From Alphaproteobacteria bacterium (GTDB lineage: Bacteria > Bacteroidota > Bacteroidia > Bacteroidales > FEN-979), in assembly GCA_009928665.1 (NCBI GenBank), contig SACF01000009.1, positions 1-64,000 on the forward strand: a DNA stretch of 64,000 nucleotides, in the 5' to 3' direction. The position numbers and the translations under genes were made by a program. The notes under the pieces are model-generated. The model was not told the DNA's origin. It saw nothing but the letters and a program-made list of their open reading frames with translations, and did no database searches. Below are positions 7,758 to 16,477 of this stretch, in pieces; position 1 is the first letter of the stretch; the number at the start of each line of letters is the position of its first letter.

Positions 7758-8315
7758 ATGCCTATGGAGGTGTACCGTGAATTTGACGAACAAATGCTGG
7801 AATCCCTGTTCCGGGAACATTTCGTTTCGCTGTGCCGGTTTGCCCATCTTTATGTGAAGGATTTTGAATCGGCTTGTGAAATCGTACAGGATGCTTTTGT
7901 CTCCCTTTGGGAAAAAAGATCTGCGATCGACCCCGGTAAAAATATCCCCGCCTATCTTTCAACCACAGTTCGAAACCGGTGTCTGAACCATCTCCGGGAT
8001 CATAAAAAATTCAGCGACCGGCTGCTTTCGCTTGAAAATCCGCCTGCCGATTGTATGGATTATACCCGCGACAGGCTCGTGGAAGCCGAACTGAAACAAC
8101 ACATCGACGCTGCCATCAGCGACCTTCCCGAAAAGTGCCGCGAGATCTTCCTGCTGAACCGGCACGATCACCTGAAATATCAGGAGATTGCCGATAAATT
8201 GCACATTTCGGTTAAGACCGTCGAAACCCAGATGTCGAGAGCGCTTCAACACCTCCGTTCCAGGCTCGCCGAATTTCTGACGATCCTGTTATGGATCATT
8301 ATAAATGCCGGATGA
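7758..8315 (+). CDS. ECF-type RNA polymerase sigma factor
   Basis: 185 residues. The sigma-70 region 2 (FREHFVSLCRFAHLYVKD, then CEIVQDAFVSLWEKR) is followed by a linker and region 4 with helix-turn-helix QEIADKLHISVKTVETQMSRAL (YQEIADKLH / SVKTVETQ). Length and wording fit the Bacteroidota FecI-like ECF family. The next gene encodes its presumed FecR anti-sigma factor and then an STN-bearing TonB receptor. It therefore likely directs transcription of this cluster in response to ligand binding at the outer membrane. The start at 7758 (or the Met two codons later) is consistent with the domain boundary. The target promoter is not identified. Confidence 0.92.
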   Translation: MPMEVYREFDEQMLESLFREHFVSLCRFAHLYVKDFESACEIVQDAFVSLWEKRSAIDPGKNIPAYLSTTVRNRCLNHLRDHKKFSDRLLSLENPPADCMDYTRDRLVEAELKQHIDAAISDLPEKCREIFLLNRHDHLKYQEIADKLHISVKTVETQMSRALQHLRSRLAEFLTILLWIIINAG

Positions 8316-8388
8316 ACTATGATGAAGATTATTTTATACCGGATCAGGGTAAACAGCATAACAGGTGTATCATTAATATCATAACCCA

Positions 8389-9426
8389 ATGGACGCGGAT
8401 GAAAAATATTATACTGACCTGATTGTTAAATATTTATCAGGGGAAATAACCCCCGGTGAAATTCAGGTTCTGACGGGTTGGGTTGAATCCCATCCCGATC
8501 ACGCGCGTGAATTTACCCGCGTCACAAAACTCTGGCACAAAGTTCAGGACACGATCCCGGATGCAGTGCCCGACCTGGATCAGGAATGGCAACAGATAGC
8601 CTCGAAAATCGATCCGGCCCGTGTACGCGAAGCGAACCGGGAGGTCGTGCACCTCAGGCAGAATGAACAGGTTAAAAGACCGGCATGGATCGCCTGGTCG
8701 GTAAGCATCGCTGCCGGTTTACTGATTCTGGCGTTGCCTGCATTTCTCTTTTTACGGAATAGTTCATCCGAATCCCGGACTCTGGTTGCCGTTGCTGAAA
8801 AAATGACGGAACTTACCTTATCCGATGGCACCCGGGTTACCCTCAACGCAGGATCATCGCTGTCATACCCGGCGGAATTTCAGGGATATCTCAGGAATGT
8901 AACTTTGAAGGGGGAAGCATGGTTTGAAGTTGCCCGTGATCCTTCAAAACCGTTCACGATAGCTGCCGAAAATGTCAGGATCAGGGCCATTGGCACCTCT
9001 TTTTTCGTAAATACGAGAACTCCCGGCGATTGTAAGGAGATCATCCTTGAAAAGGGATGCGTAAAAGTTTTTTATCAGCCCCGGCCCGAAAGGATGACCG
9101 TGCTGTTACCGGGCGAACGGGCCGAAGTTGCCACGGAAGACTATAGGATCCTGAAATCGGAGAATCGGAATATCAACTATCTTGCCTGGAAAACAAGGCA
9201 CATCGTATTCAGCAATACCCCCCTGGGAGATGTTGTTCAGGTTCTTCAAAGCGTTTACCGGAGCAACATCGTGATTGCCGGTGACACGCTGATCGATTGC
9301 AGGATTTCGGCGACCTTTGATAATCAGTCATTGACCTCGGTATTCAGGGTCCTCTCCGTAACCCTCGATGTCAGGATCACACCCTCCGGAACCGGATATG
9401 TTATTTCAGGTAAGGATCGTAAATGA
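8389..9426 (+). CDS. FecR-family anti-sigma factor (transmembrane)
   Basis: 345 residues. A cytoplasmic N-terminal helical part binds the sigma factor. One membrane segment follows (about 97-121, WIAWSVSIAAGLLILALP), then a periplasmic FecR domain (LSDGTRVTLNAGSSLSYP, VTLKGEAWFEVARDP, IGTSFFVN). The C-terminal DUF4974/STN-like region begins near VFSNTPLGDVVQVL. It lies 73 bp after the ECF sigma gene, and its stop overlaps the start of the TonB receptor gene (ATGATG/TGA, 9423-9426). That is the classic order for trans-envelope signalling: receptor to FecR to sigma factor. Confidence 0.92.
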   Translation: MDADEKYYTDLIVKYLSGEITPGEIQVLTGWVESHPDHAREFTRVTKLWHKVQDTIPDAVPDLDQEWQQIASKIDPARVREANREVVHLRQNEQVKRPAWIAWSVSIAAGLLILALPAFLFLRNSSSESRTLVAVAEKMTELTLSDGTRVTLNAGSSLSYPAEFQGYLRNVTLKGEAWFEVARDPSKPFTIAAENVRIRAIGTSFFVNTRTPGDCKEIILEKGCVKVFYQPRPERMTVLLPGERAEVATEDYRILKSENRNINYLAWKTRHIVFSNTPLGDVVQVLQSVYRSNIVIAGDTLIDCRISATFDNQSLTSVFRVLSVTLDVRITPSGTGYVISGKDRK

Positions 9427-12179
9427 TGCGATCAGCCATCCGCATAAGGATTACCCGACTGTTTGGTGACGGCCGGAAAGAATCATCCGGATGCGCTCCT
9501 TACCGTAAAAGGATTCCCCGCCCTTACGTTCGCTTTCGTTTTCTGATCCTGCTGCTGACAGTCCTCCTGCAAGGTACCCTCTGTTCCCAGGATCTTCATC
9601 AACAAATCACCCTGAAGGCGCACCACAAACCCCTGAAAGAGGTGTTGGAGGATATTTCACGGTGCACCGGCATTAATTTTTCATACAATTCACAGTCGGT
9701 TCCCGGCGATCTGCTGGTCAACCTGAACGTCAGGAACAGGCCTGCCGATGAGGCGCTGCACGATCTCCTACAGAGTCACGGTCTTACGTATTCGGTCGTT
9801 GAAAAGCAGGTGGTCATCAGGCCGGTCGTGGAATCATCCGCCGATCAGGGACCGGTTGGTAAAAAAAACAAAAAGCATTTCACCCTTTACGGGTTTCTCT
9901 ATGACAAGGGAAGTGGTGAAGCCCTGATCGGGGCTAATGTCTATCTGAAAGGTACCGGGGTAGGAACCGTGACCAATGGTTATGGTTTTTACTCCCTCAC
10001 CCTGACTGAGGGGCCCTGCCGGATTATCTATTCGTATCTTGGTTTTCAGGAAGTGGAAAAAAATATTGAACTCAATGCAAATACGCGTCTTTCACTCGAA
10101 ATAGAAGAAACGAATGTGGAGATGAAGGAGGTTGAGATCATCGCGGAGGAATCGGGAAACAACATACACAATCTTCAGATGAGCGGGTTCAGATTCAACA
10201 GAAAATCACTTTCGCGGCTTCCCGGGTTTGCCGGAGATCTCGATTTTCTGAAAGCATTACAGGCCGTACCGGGTATTCAGACATATGGCGACGGATCGGC
10301 GTTGTATTATGTAAGGGGGGGCAACTGCGATCAGAACCTGTTGCTTCTGGATGAGGTTCCCATCTACAACCCGGCCCATCTCTTTGGCTTTTTCTCCGCC
10401 TTTTCACCCGATGCCATCAATGAAGTTCAGGTATACAAGGGAGATTTCCCGGCCCGCTACGGCGGACGCCTCTCCTCGGTAATCGATATCAAAGCCCGGG
10501 AAGGCAACATGAAACAATACGGTTTTTCAGGGAATATCGGCCCTTACGCGACCAGCCTCACGGCCGAAGGTCCCATCGTGAAAAACAGGGGATCATTTTT
10601 TCTATCGGGCCGCCTCTCCTCCCTCGACTGGATGAATTATCTTTCAATCTTTAAAAACGAATTTTATTCCCGGTTTTTCGATATCAATGCAAAGCTGAAT
10701 TATATCATCGATGATAAAAACCGGCTTTTTCTGACGGGTTATACCGGGAAGGATATGTTCAGCCGGTTTTCCGACGGGGAGGTGAACGCATCCGGGATCA
10801 GATGGCAGAATGCCGCGGCTACGCTGCGCTGGAATCATCTTTTCAATAACCGGTTGTTCTCAAATACGACGCTGAACTACAGTCATTATTCCTATACCCT
10901 CGATCTTCCACAGGAACAACAAGGATCATGGAACTCCTCCATTTCAAACATGACCCTGAAAACCGACTTTACCTGGTACCTGAATCCGGCAAATACCTTA
11001 CGCAGCGGTCTCGAAATAACCTGGCATCAAACCAATCCCGGGAATGTCATTTCCGGTACATCAGATCCGTCGCCCGCTCCCGAAGTCTCCCGCACCCGCT
11101 CATTCGAATATGTCTGGTATCTCTCGAACGAACAACGGATCGGCAACCGGATCATGCTCCGCTACGGACTCCGGCTTCCGGTTTGGCAGGATATCGGGCC
11201 TTCGACGGTGTATTATTTCAATCAGACCCATCAGGTCATCGATACCATTCACTATGGCAACCTTGAATACTACTCGGTTGCATTCAGTCCCGAACCCCGC
11301 GTCAGTATTCAGTTTGTGATCAACAAACACGCGAATGTAAAGGCCAGCTACAGCAGGACCACCCAGTTTCTGCAACTGCTTTCCACCTCCACAAGCCCTT
11401 TTACATCGCTCGATATCTGGGTCCCTTGCGGCCCCAATATTCCTCCGCAAACGGCCGACCAGGTGGCTTTGGGCTATTTCCGTGAGTTCCCGGTTCCCGG
11501 CCTGACCTTTACCGTCGAGGGCTACTACAAATGGTTCCATGATCATCCCGATTACCGGGATCATGCCAACCTGCTTTTCAACCCCTTAATCGAAGGTGAA
11601 TTGCGGTTTGGCACAGCCAGATCCTATGGAGTGGAACTCATGCTTCGTAAGAATACCGGGAAGTTTACCGGATGGATTGGCTATACCTGGTCACGCGCAT
11701 TTGCCGAAACACCCGAAATAAATGGCGGGCAGTCCTACCCGCTGATGTACGACAGGCCGCACAACGTCAGTATCAACCTTTCATTTGACGATAAGAAACA
11801 CTGGAGTTTTTCCGCAGGTTGGATTTTCCTGTCAGGGGCCGCCACCACGACACCAGTCGGATTTTATTACTACAACGGGTATTCCGTTCCGCTTTACGGC
11901 GACCGGAACAACGACCGGCTGCCGGCTTACCACCGTCTCGACCTGTCGGCAACCTATATTTTTAACAAATCCGGAAACAGGTATCAACACAGCCTGGCAT
12001 TGACCCTCTACAATGTTTACGGCCGGTTGAATCCCTTTTCAGTGAACTTTAACAAAATGATCAGCGACGAGGGGAATTTCGTGGTTCCTGCAAACCTGGA
12101 AGGAAACTATGAACTGGTGCCAACCACCATCTCTGTGGCGGGTATCATACCCTCGGTGAATTATATTTTCAAATTCTGA
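9423..12179 (+). CDS. TonB-dependent outer-membrane receptor with N-terminal STN signalling domain
   Basis: 918 residues. A basic N-terminal extension (1-35) precedes a signal sequence (about 37-54). An STN domain follows (about 60-135; ITLKAHHKPLKEVLEDIS...NFSY), then a carboxypeptidase-D-regulatory-like domain (HFTLYGFLYDKGSGEALIGANV, read as GFLYDKGSGEAL). The plug comes next (YYVRGG, LLLDEVPIYNP, DFPARYGGRLSSV), then a beta-barrel to the C-terminal aromatic residue F918. The STN domain is the contact to the periplasmic FecR protein encoded just upstream. The overlapping start suggests translational coupling. The substrate is unknown; the DUF4249 lipoprotein downstream is the usual partner of this receptor class. 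Confidence 0.9.
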   Translation: MMRSAIRIRITRLFGDGRKESSGCAPYRKRIPRPYVRFRFLILLLTVLLQGTLCSQDLHQQITLKAHHKPLKEVLEDISRCTGINFSYNSQSVPGDLLVNLNVRNRPADEALHDLLQSHGLTYSVVEKQVVIRPVVESSADQGPVGKKNKKHFTLYGFLYDKGSGEALIGANVYLKGTGVGTVTNGYGFYSLTLTEGPCRIIYSYLGFQEVEKNIELNANTRLSLEIEETNVEMKEVEIIAEESGNNIHNLQMSGFRFNRKSLSRLPGFAGDLDFLKALQAVPGIQTYGDGSALYYVRGGNCDQNLLLLDEVPIYNPAHLFGFFSAFSPDAINEVQVYKGDFPARYGGRLSSVIDIKAREGNMKQYGFSGNIGPYATSLTAEGPIVKNRGSFFLSGRLSSLDWMNYLSIFKNEFYSRFFDINAKLNYIIDDKNRLFLTGYTGKDMFSRFSDGEVNASGIRWQNAAATLRWNHLFNNRLFSNTTLNYSHYSYTLDLPQEQQGSWNSSISNMTLKTDFTWYLNPANTLRSGLEITWHQTNPGNVISGTSDPSPAPEVSRTRSFEYVWYLSNEQRIGNRIMLRYGLRLPVWQDIGPSTVYYFNQTHQVIDTIHYGNLEYYSVAFSPEPRVSIQFVINKHANVKASYSRTTQFLQLLSTSTSPFTSLDIWVPCGPNIPPQTADQVALGYFREFPVPGLTFTVEGYYKWFHDHPDYRDHANLLFNPLIEGELRFGTARSYGVELMLRKNTGKFTGWIGYTWSRAFAETPEINGGQSYPLMYDRPHNVSINLSFDDKKHWSFSAGWIFLSGAATTTPVGFYYYNGYSVPLYGDRNNDRLPAYHRLDLSATYIFNKSGNRYQHSLALTLYNVYGRLNPFSVNFNKMISDEGNFVVPANLEGNYELVPTTISVAGIIPSVNYIFKF

Positions 12180-12184
12180 TACGC

Positions 12185-13084
12185 GTGAAGGAAATAAAAA
12201 AACACATAAGGTATCTGACAGGAGGGTTTCTGGAAAGCGCAATCCTCCGTTACCTGAAATTTCCTGTACTGCTTTTGATCACAGGGCTGTTAATCCTGTC
12301 GGGATGTGTGAAGGAAACGGGGTGGGACCTGGAGCATTCCGCAGGTCATAAAATTATCGTGGATGGGATCCTCACAGATGAAGTAAAAGTTCACACCATT
12401 GTGCTCACCCGTTCGGTTGATGACCTGAATCAGGCTCCTGATCCGGTTTCCGGGGCAACCCTGATGCTCAGCAATGAGGATTCGGCCTGGATATTACCCG
12501 AACGTCTTACGGAGCCGGGTCATTATTGCACTCCCGAATACTTTTCGGCGCTACCGGGGAAATACTACACCCTCCAGATCTATGTTCAGGATCAGGTTTT
12601 TACCGCAAGATCTGCCATGACAGAGGGATCTTTTTTCAGAGAGTTAATATACCTGAAAAACGAGGCCACCGGATTGTATTATATCGACTGGGTCGCCAAC
12701 AGTTTCAACACCGGATCTCCGGCCATGTGGGAGGTACTTCTCGACTGGTCAAAAGTGAATGGATATACAACGGCGGATTCTCTTGAAACACATGCCCGGT
12801 TGCTTTTTTACACGCTGCCTACCCTCGATGTGAGCGAATTATTTGCGCCCATCATGGAAGCGGTCTGTTTCCCGAAAGGGACCGTAATCACTGAACGAAG
12901 ATATTCGCTGACGCCCGAACATGCTGAATTTGTAAGGGAACTGCTTCTCGAAACCAATTGGGCAGGTGGTTTGTTCACAACGGCGGCATCCAACGTGACT
13001 ACCAATCTCAGCGGGGGAGCAGCAGGCTTTTTCGGGGTTTGCTCCGTGACCGAATTGTCGGTCATCGTCGGGGCATCAAAATAA
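12185..13084 (+). CDS. DUF4249 outer-membrane lipoprotein
   Basis: 299 residues if started at GTG 12185, 5 bp after the receptor stop; no other good start precedes the signal peptide. The lipobox LILSGC lies at about residues 38-43. The following sequence (KIIVDGILTDE, VLTRS, PVSGATLMLSNED) matches the opening beta-sandwich of DUF4249 proteins. These are routinely encoded next to STN-TonB receptors in Bacteroidota and probably help ligand capture at the cell surface. The C-terminus (FFGVCSVTELSVIVG) is also family-like. No ligand can be named. Confidence 0.8.
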   Translation: MKEIKKHIRYLTGGFLESAILRYLKFPVLLLITGLLILSGCVKETGWDLEHSAGHKIIVDGILTDEVKVHTIVLTRSVDDLNQAPDPVSGATLMLSNEDSAWILPERLTEPGHYCTPEYFSALPGKYYTLQIYVQDQVFTARSAMTEGSFFRELIYLKNEATGLYYIDWVANSFNTGSPAMWEVLLDWSKVNGYTTADSLETHARLLFYTLPTLDVSELFAPIMEAVCFPKGTVITERRYSLTPEHAEFVRELLLETNWAGGLFTTAASNVTTNLSGGAAGFFGVCSVTELSVIVGASK

Positions 13085-13171
13085 TTTTTCAATTCAGGTC
13101 AGGGTTCCCGACACATTACGTGTATAACCATTAAACAGAAACTTAAATCAGGTCTAATAAAACTCATTCTC

Positions 13172-14101
13172 ATGAAAACGCGAAATTTTGTAACGATGAT
13201 CCTGCTCCTGGTCACAGCCTTTTCCCTGACCTTCACCTCTTGTAAAAAGGATAAAAACTCCGATCCGGCCGATTCATCTTCACTTCAGCAGCTTTCACGC
13301 GATGAAGAGGATATGGAACAGGCCATGGATGAATCGATGAATGACGTTGATCAGCTCCTGTCAGAAGGAAATTTAAAATCGACCACGCTGCGCCCCTGCA
13401 ACGCCAATATTGATTCTGTTTCTATTGTCAACGATACCCTCACGATCATCATCAGTTACCATGGTTTAAATTGCCGGGGAACCATTTACCGCAGGGGGAT
13501 TGTTGAAATTAAAAAACATGTCGGAACCCAGTGGCATCAAACCGGAGCCACCGTCATGGTTCGTCATATCAACTTCAATATTAAAAGGATCCGGACACAA
13601 CGTACCATTACGCTGAACGGTGTTAAAGTACATACCAATGTGTCGGGAGGATTGATCTGGCAACTGGGTAGCGGGATAAATTCAATCGTTCACCGCACCC
13701 GCGGTCACGTGACTGTGAAATTTCCCGACAGCACCTTCAAGACCTGGAGCGTAGCCCGTCAGAAAACCTACACAGGTAACCCACCCGAAAATCTGATCCT
13801 GACCATCGACGGTTTCGGCGATGAAGGAACTTACAACAATCTGCTTGTTTGGGGGATCAACCGGCACGGCGAACAATTCTATACCCAAATCCTCCAACCG
13901 GTGATTCACCGTCAGGTTTGTGACTGGGATCCTGTATCGGGCATTAAAAAACATACCATCCCGGCTGATTCAAAATCGGCAACCATGACCTTTGGCTACG
14001 ACAGCAACAATCAACCTGTTACGGGCGGCGAATGTCCGACAAAATTCAGACTCGACTGGCAACGCCATAACCAATCCGGAACCGTATACCTGTGGTTGTA
14101 G
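13172..14101 (+). CDS. Predicted lipoprotein of unknown function
   Basis: 309 residues. A signal peptide ends at a Bacteroidota-type lipobox TFTSCKKDK (Cys about residue 24). It is followed by an acidic low-complexity linker (RDEEDMEQAMDESMNDVDQL) and a beta-rich domain with four Cys. I do not recognise the family. It starts 87 bp after the DUF4249 gene and is closed by a strong terminator at 14154-14178. It could be the last gene of the surface-signalling cluster or a separate unit. Confidence 0.7.
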   Translation: MKTRNFVTMILLLVTAFSLTFTSCKKDKNSDPADSSSLQQLSRDEEDMEQAMDESMNDVDQLLSEGNLKSTTLRPCNANIDSVSIVNDTLTIIISYHGLNCRGTIYRRGIVEIKKHVGTQWHQTGATVMVRHINFNIKRIRTQRTITLNGVKVHTNVSGGLIWQLGSGINSIVHRTRGHVTVKFPDSTFKTWSVARQKTYTGNPPENLILTIDGFGDEGTYNNLLVWGINRHGEQFYTQILQPVIHRQVCDWDPVSGIKKHTIPADSKSATMTFGYDSNNQPVTGGECPTKFRLDWQRHNQSGTVYLWL

Positions 14102-14153
14102 CTGAAAAGACCTGCCGGTATCAAAAACTCCAGCTTTGTTCAATATTTAAGAG

Positions 14154-14178
14154 GGCGGCTCAAAAGGCCGCCTTTTTT
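14154..14178 (+). terminator. Rho-independent terminator
   Basis: A perfect 6-bp stem GGCGGC / GCCGCC with a 7-base loop is followed by six T. It closes the transcript of the 13172-14101 gene, and the next gene starts only 20 bases later. Confidence 0.85.
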
Positions 14179-14198
14179 GTTGTATTTTCGAGGCCATT

Positions 14199-16136
14199 AT
14201 GGTCAACGATAATTCCGTTCAAAGTCATAATCCTTCCTCCTTCGATCAACTGCTTGATCGGCATGAGTTTTCAGGTTCAAAATACCTGCTGCGTAAGGCC
14301 TTTGGGCTGATGCTGAATCAGGCCGACACCAGCGGAGAAGCCGGACATGCCAACATGGTAGTCGAAACGGCCCGGATCATACTTGACGAGATGCGGCTGG
14401 GAGAGGAACCTGTCCTCTGCTGCATCCTTAAAAATGTGACCGATAAGGACGCGGTTTCAAAAGAGGTGATCGTTCAGGAATTTGGACTTACGGTTTGGAC
14501 GCTGATCAATGGCATCCGGAAACTGGAGCGGATCGATACCACAAAATATAACACCAACCGGGAGAATTTCATCGGTTTGATAACCACCTTGTCCGACGAT
14601 ATCCGGGTTTTGATGATCCGGCTTGCCATGCGGCTTTACGATATGCGGCATATTGCCGGGTATGATCCTGAAAAGCAGTGTAAGATTGCCGGTGAAACAA
14701 AGGCTCTTTTCATCCCGATTGCACACCGGTTGGGCCTTTACCAGATAAAGAATGAACTCGAAGACCGGGTCATGCATTTCACCGATCCGGTTGTTTACCA
14801 TACCATTGAACAAAAACTGGCCGAAACCAAAACCGACCGGGATCAGTACACCCGCGATTTCATCCGGCCCATTGCCCGCCGGTTAAAGGAATCGGGATTT
14901 GATTGTGAGATTAAAAGCCGGGTCAAATCAATCCCTTCCATCTTCCGGAAAATGACTACCCAGAAGGTAGAATTTGAAAAGGTGTACGATCTTTTTGCCA
15001 TCCGGATCATCATAAACCGGATGGTCGAAAATGAGCCTGCCGATTGCTGGAAGGTCTATTCACTGGTCACCGACATCTATACCCCCAACCCGAGAAGGCT
15101 GCGTGACTGGATTTCATTTCCCAAAACGAATGGCTATGAATCGTTACACACCACCGTCATCGGGCCTGACGGACGATGGGTCGAAGTCCAGATCAGGACG
15201 CGGCGGATGGACGAGATCGCTGAAATGGGATATGCTGCACATTGGAAATATAAAGGTGATGGCAAGGCTGAAACGGGGGATTTATTCGCCCGGCTCAGGG
15301 AAATCCTCGAAAAACCTGAAAAAGGGCTTCATGATAAACTTGCCGGCCTGGAGAAAAAAGCGCTCTATACCGACGACATCTTCATTTTTACACCGAAGGG
15401 GGATCTGAAAAAGTTGAAATTCGGCTATACGGTCCTTGATTTTGCGTTCGAAATCCATTCGGAGATCGGATCCACCTGTACAGGGGCGATCGTCAATGGT
15501 AAAATGGTTCCCCTCCGTTACACCCTGATGAATGGAGATACCGTAAAAATCCTGACATCCAAAAACCAGAAACCCAGCAAAGGCTGGCTGGAAATTGTAA
15601 AAAGTCCCCGGAACCTGGCCCGTGTTAAGCATGCCCTGAAGATGGAAGCTTACAAGGATTCAGATTATGGCAAGGAGATCCTGAAAAATAAAGTGCTTCA
15701 ACTCGGCTTTGAGTTCACCGATCCTATTGTGAATAAACTTACCGCCTTCTTTGGTTGTGAAAACATCCTGGAATTATACCAGCGGTTTGGTGAAGGACGC
15801 GGAGATCTCAGTAAAATAAAGAAAGCGCTTTCAGAAACCGGGCCCGAACCTTCGCCTGCTGTTCCGACGCCCGAACCTTCATTTGCTGAGAGTGTTTCGG
15901 AAATCAGGGCCGGGAAAGAGGACTTCGTGATCATCGATCCCGCTATCAAGTCGTTGCATTACCAGTTTGCCCGCTGCTGCGACCCTGTTCCCGGAACCAA
16001 TATTTTTGCTTTTGTCAGCATCACCCAGGGAATCAAGATTCATCGGACCTCCTGTCCCAATGCGCACCAGCTTATAACCAAGTACCCTTACCGGATTCTG
16101 GAAGCTCGCTGGAAAACCGGTAATCCGGAGGGGTAA
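14199..16136 (+). CDS. RelA/SpoT-family (p)ppGpp synthetase with degenerate hydrolase domain
   Basis: 645 residues. The N-terminal HD-type region (about 25-170) has lost the metal ligands. Where bifunctional enzymes have HDxxED it reads KNVTDKD (78-84), and the usual LADRLHNMR appears as LAMRLYDMR. The synthetase domain (about 230-345) is intact in outline: SIPSIFRKM, YDLFAIRII, FPKTNGYESLHT and EVQIRTRRMDEIAE (split: EVQIRT, MDEIAEMGYAAHW). A TGS domain follows (about 395-460; FTPKGDLKKL, DFAFEIHSEIG) and then a C-terminal region with RCCDPVPG. It likely makes ppGpp without degrading it. It is shorter than the ~730-residue bifunctional Rel of the phylum, so it may be a second paralogue. Confidence 0.85.
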   Translation: MVNDNSVQSHNPSSFDQLLDRHEFSGSKYLLRKAFGLMLNQADTSGEAGHANMVVETARIILDEMRLGEEPVLCCILKNVTDKDAVSKEVIVQEFGLTVWTLINGIRKLERIDTTKYNTNRENFIGLITTLSDDIRVLMIRLAMRLYDMRHIAGYDPEKQCKIAGETKALFIPIAHRLGLYQIKNELEDRVMHFTDPVVYHTIEQKLAETKTDRDQYTRDFIRPIARRLKESGFDCEIKSRVKSIPSIFRKMTTQKVEFEKVYDLFAIRIIINRMVENEPADCWKVYSLVTDIYTPNPRRLRDWISFPKTNGYESLHTTVIGPDGRWVEVQIRTRRMDEIAEMGYAAHWKYKGDGKAETGDLFARLREILEKPEKGLHDKLAGLEKKALYTDDIFIFTPKGDLKKLKFGYTVLDFAFEIHSEIGSTCTGAIVNGKMVPLRYTLMNGDTVKILTSKNQKPSKGWLEIVKSPRNLARVKHALKMEAYKDSDYGKEILKNKVLQLGFEFTDPIVNKLTAFFGCENILELYQRFGEGRGDLSKIKKALSETGPEPSPAVPTPEPSFAESVSEIRAGKEDFVIIDPAIKSLHYQFARCCDPVPGTNIFAFVSITQGIKIHRTSCPNAHQLITKYPYRILEARWKTGNPEG

Positions 16137-16168
16137 AAAAAAAGGGCGACTCAACTTTTGAGTCACCC
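16135..16168 (-). terminator. Rho-independent terminator for the cold-shock gene
   Basis: On the minus strand the stem GGGTGACTCAA / TTGAGTCGCCC with a 3-base loop is followed by nine T (plus-strand A 16135-16143). It lies between the convergent 14199-16136 and 16202-16393 genes. Confidence 0.85.
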
Positions 16169-16201
16169 TCACTGTAAGATTAAAATCCTTTGTGGTTAAG
16201 C

Positions 16202-16393
16202 CTATACCAGTTTAACATTTACAGCATTTAATCCTTTTCTTCCCTCGGTGAGATCATAGGTAACATCGTCGTTTTCCTTGATGCGGTCGATTAAACCAGA
16301 GGCGTGAACGAAATATTCCTTGCCTGTTTCCGAGTCCATAATAAATCCAAATCCTTTTGACTCATTAAAGAATTTTACTTTTCCAGTTTTCAT
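16202..16393 (-). CDS. Cold-shock domain protein (CspA family)
   Basis: 63 residues. Start chosen at ATG 16393 (MKTGKVKFFN) because that is the family N-terminus and because the promoter element lies just upstream; a longer in-frame extension to 16456 would overlap the promoter. RNA-binding motifs RNP1 (KGFGFI) and RNP2 (YFVHAS) are both present. It is an RNA-chaperone-type cytoplasmic protein. It lies downstream of the DEAD-box helicase gene on the same strand but has its own promoter and terminator; such pairing fits a role in cold adaptation or RNA remodelling. Confidence 0.95.
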   Translation of the reverse strand: MKTGKVKFFNESKGFGFIMDSETGKEYFVHASGLIDRIKENDDVTYDLTEGRKGLNAVNVKLV

Positions 16394-16423
16394 AAAAATA
16401 TAAAAATTAATAAATAATAGGTG

Positions 16424-16431
16424 CAAAGATA
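16424..16431 (-). promoter_or_regulatory. Bacteroidota -7 element TATCTTTG for cold-shock gene
   Basis: The minus strand reads TATCTTTG, 30 bases upstream of the ATG at 16393, in an AT-rich leader. It supports the short start. Confidence 0.6.
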
Positions 16432-16477
16432 TGAATAAAAAACCATAGTAAAACAAAATCTTTTAAAAAACCGGATT

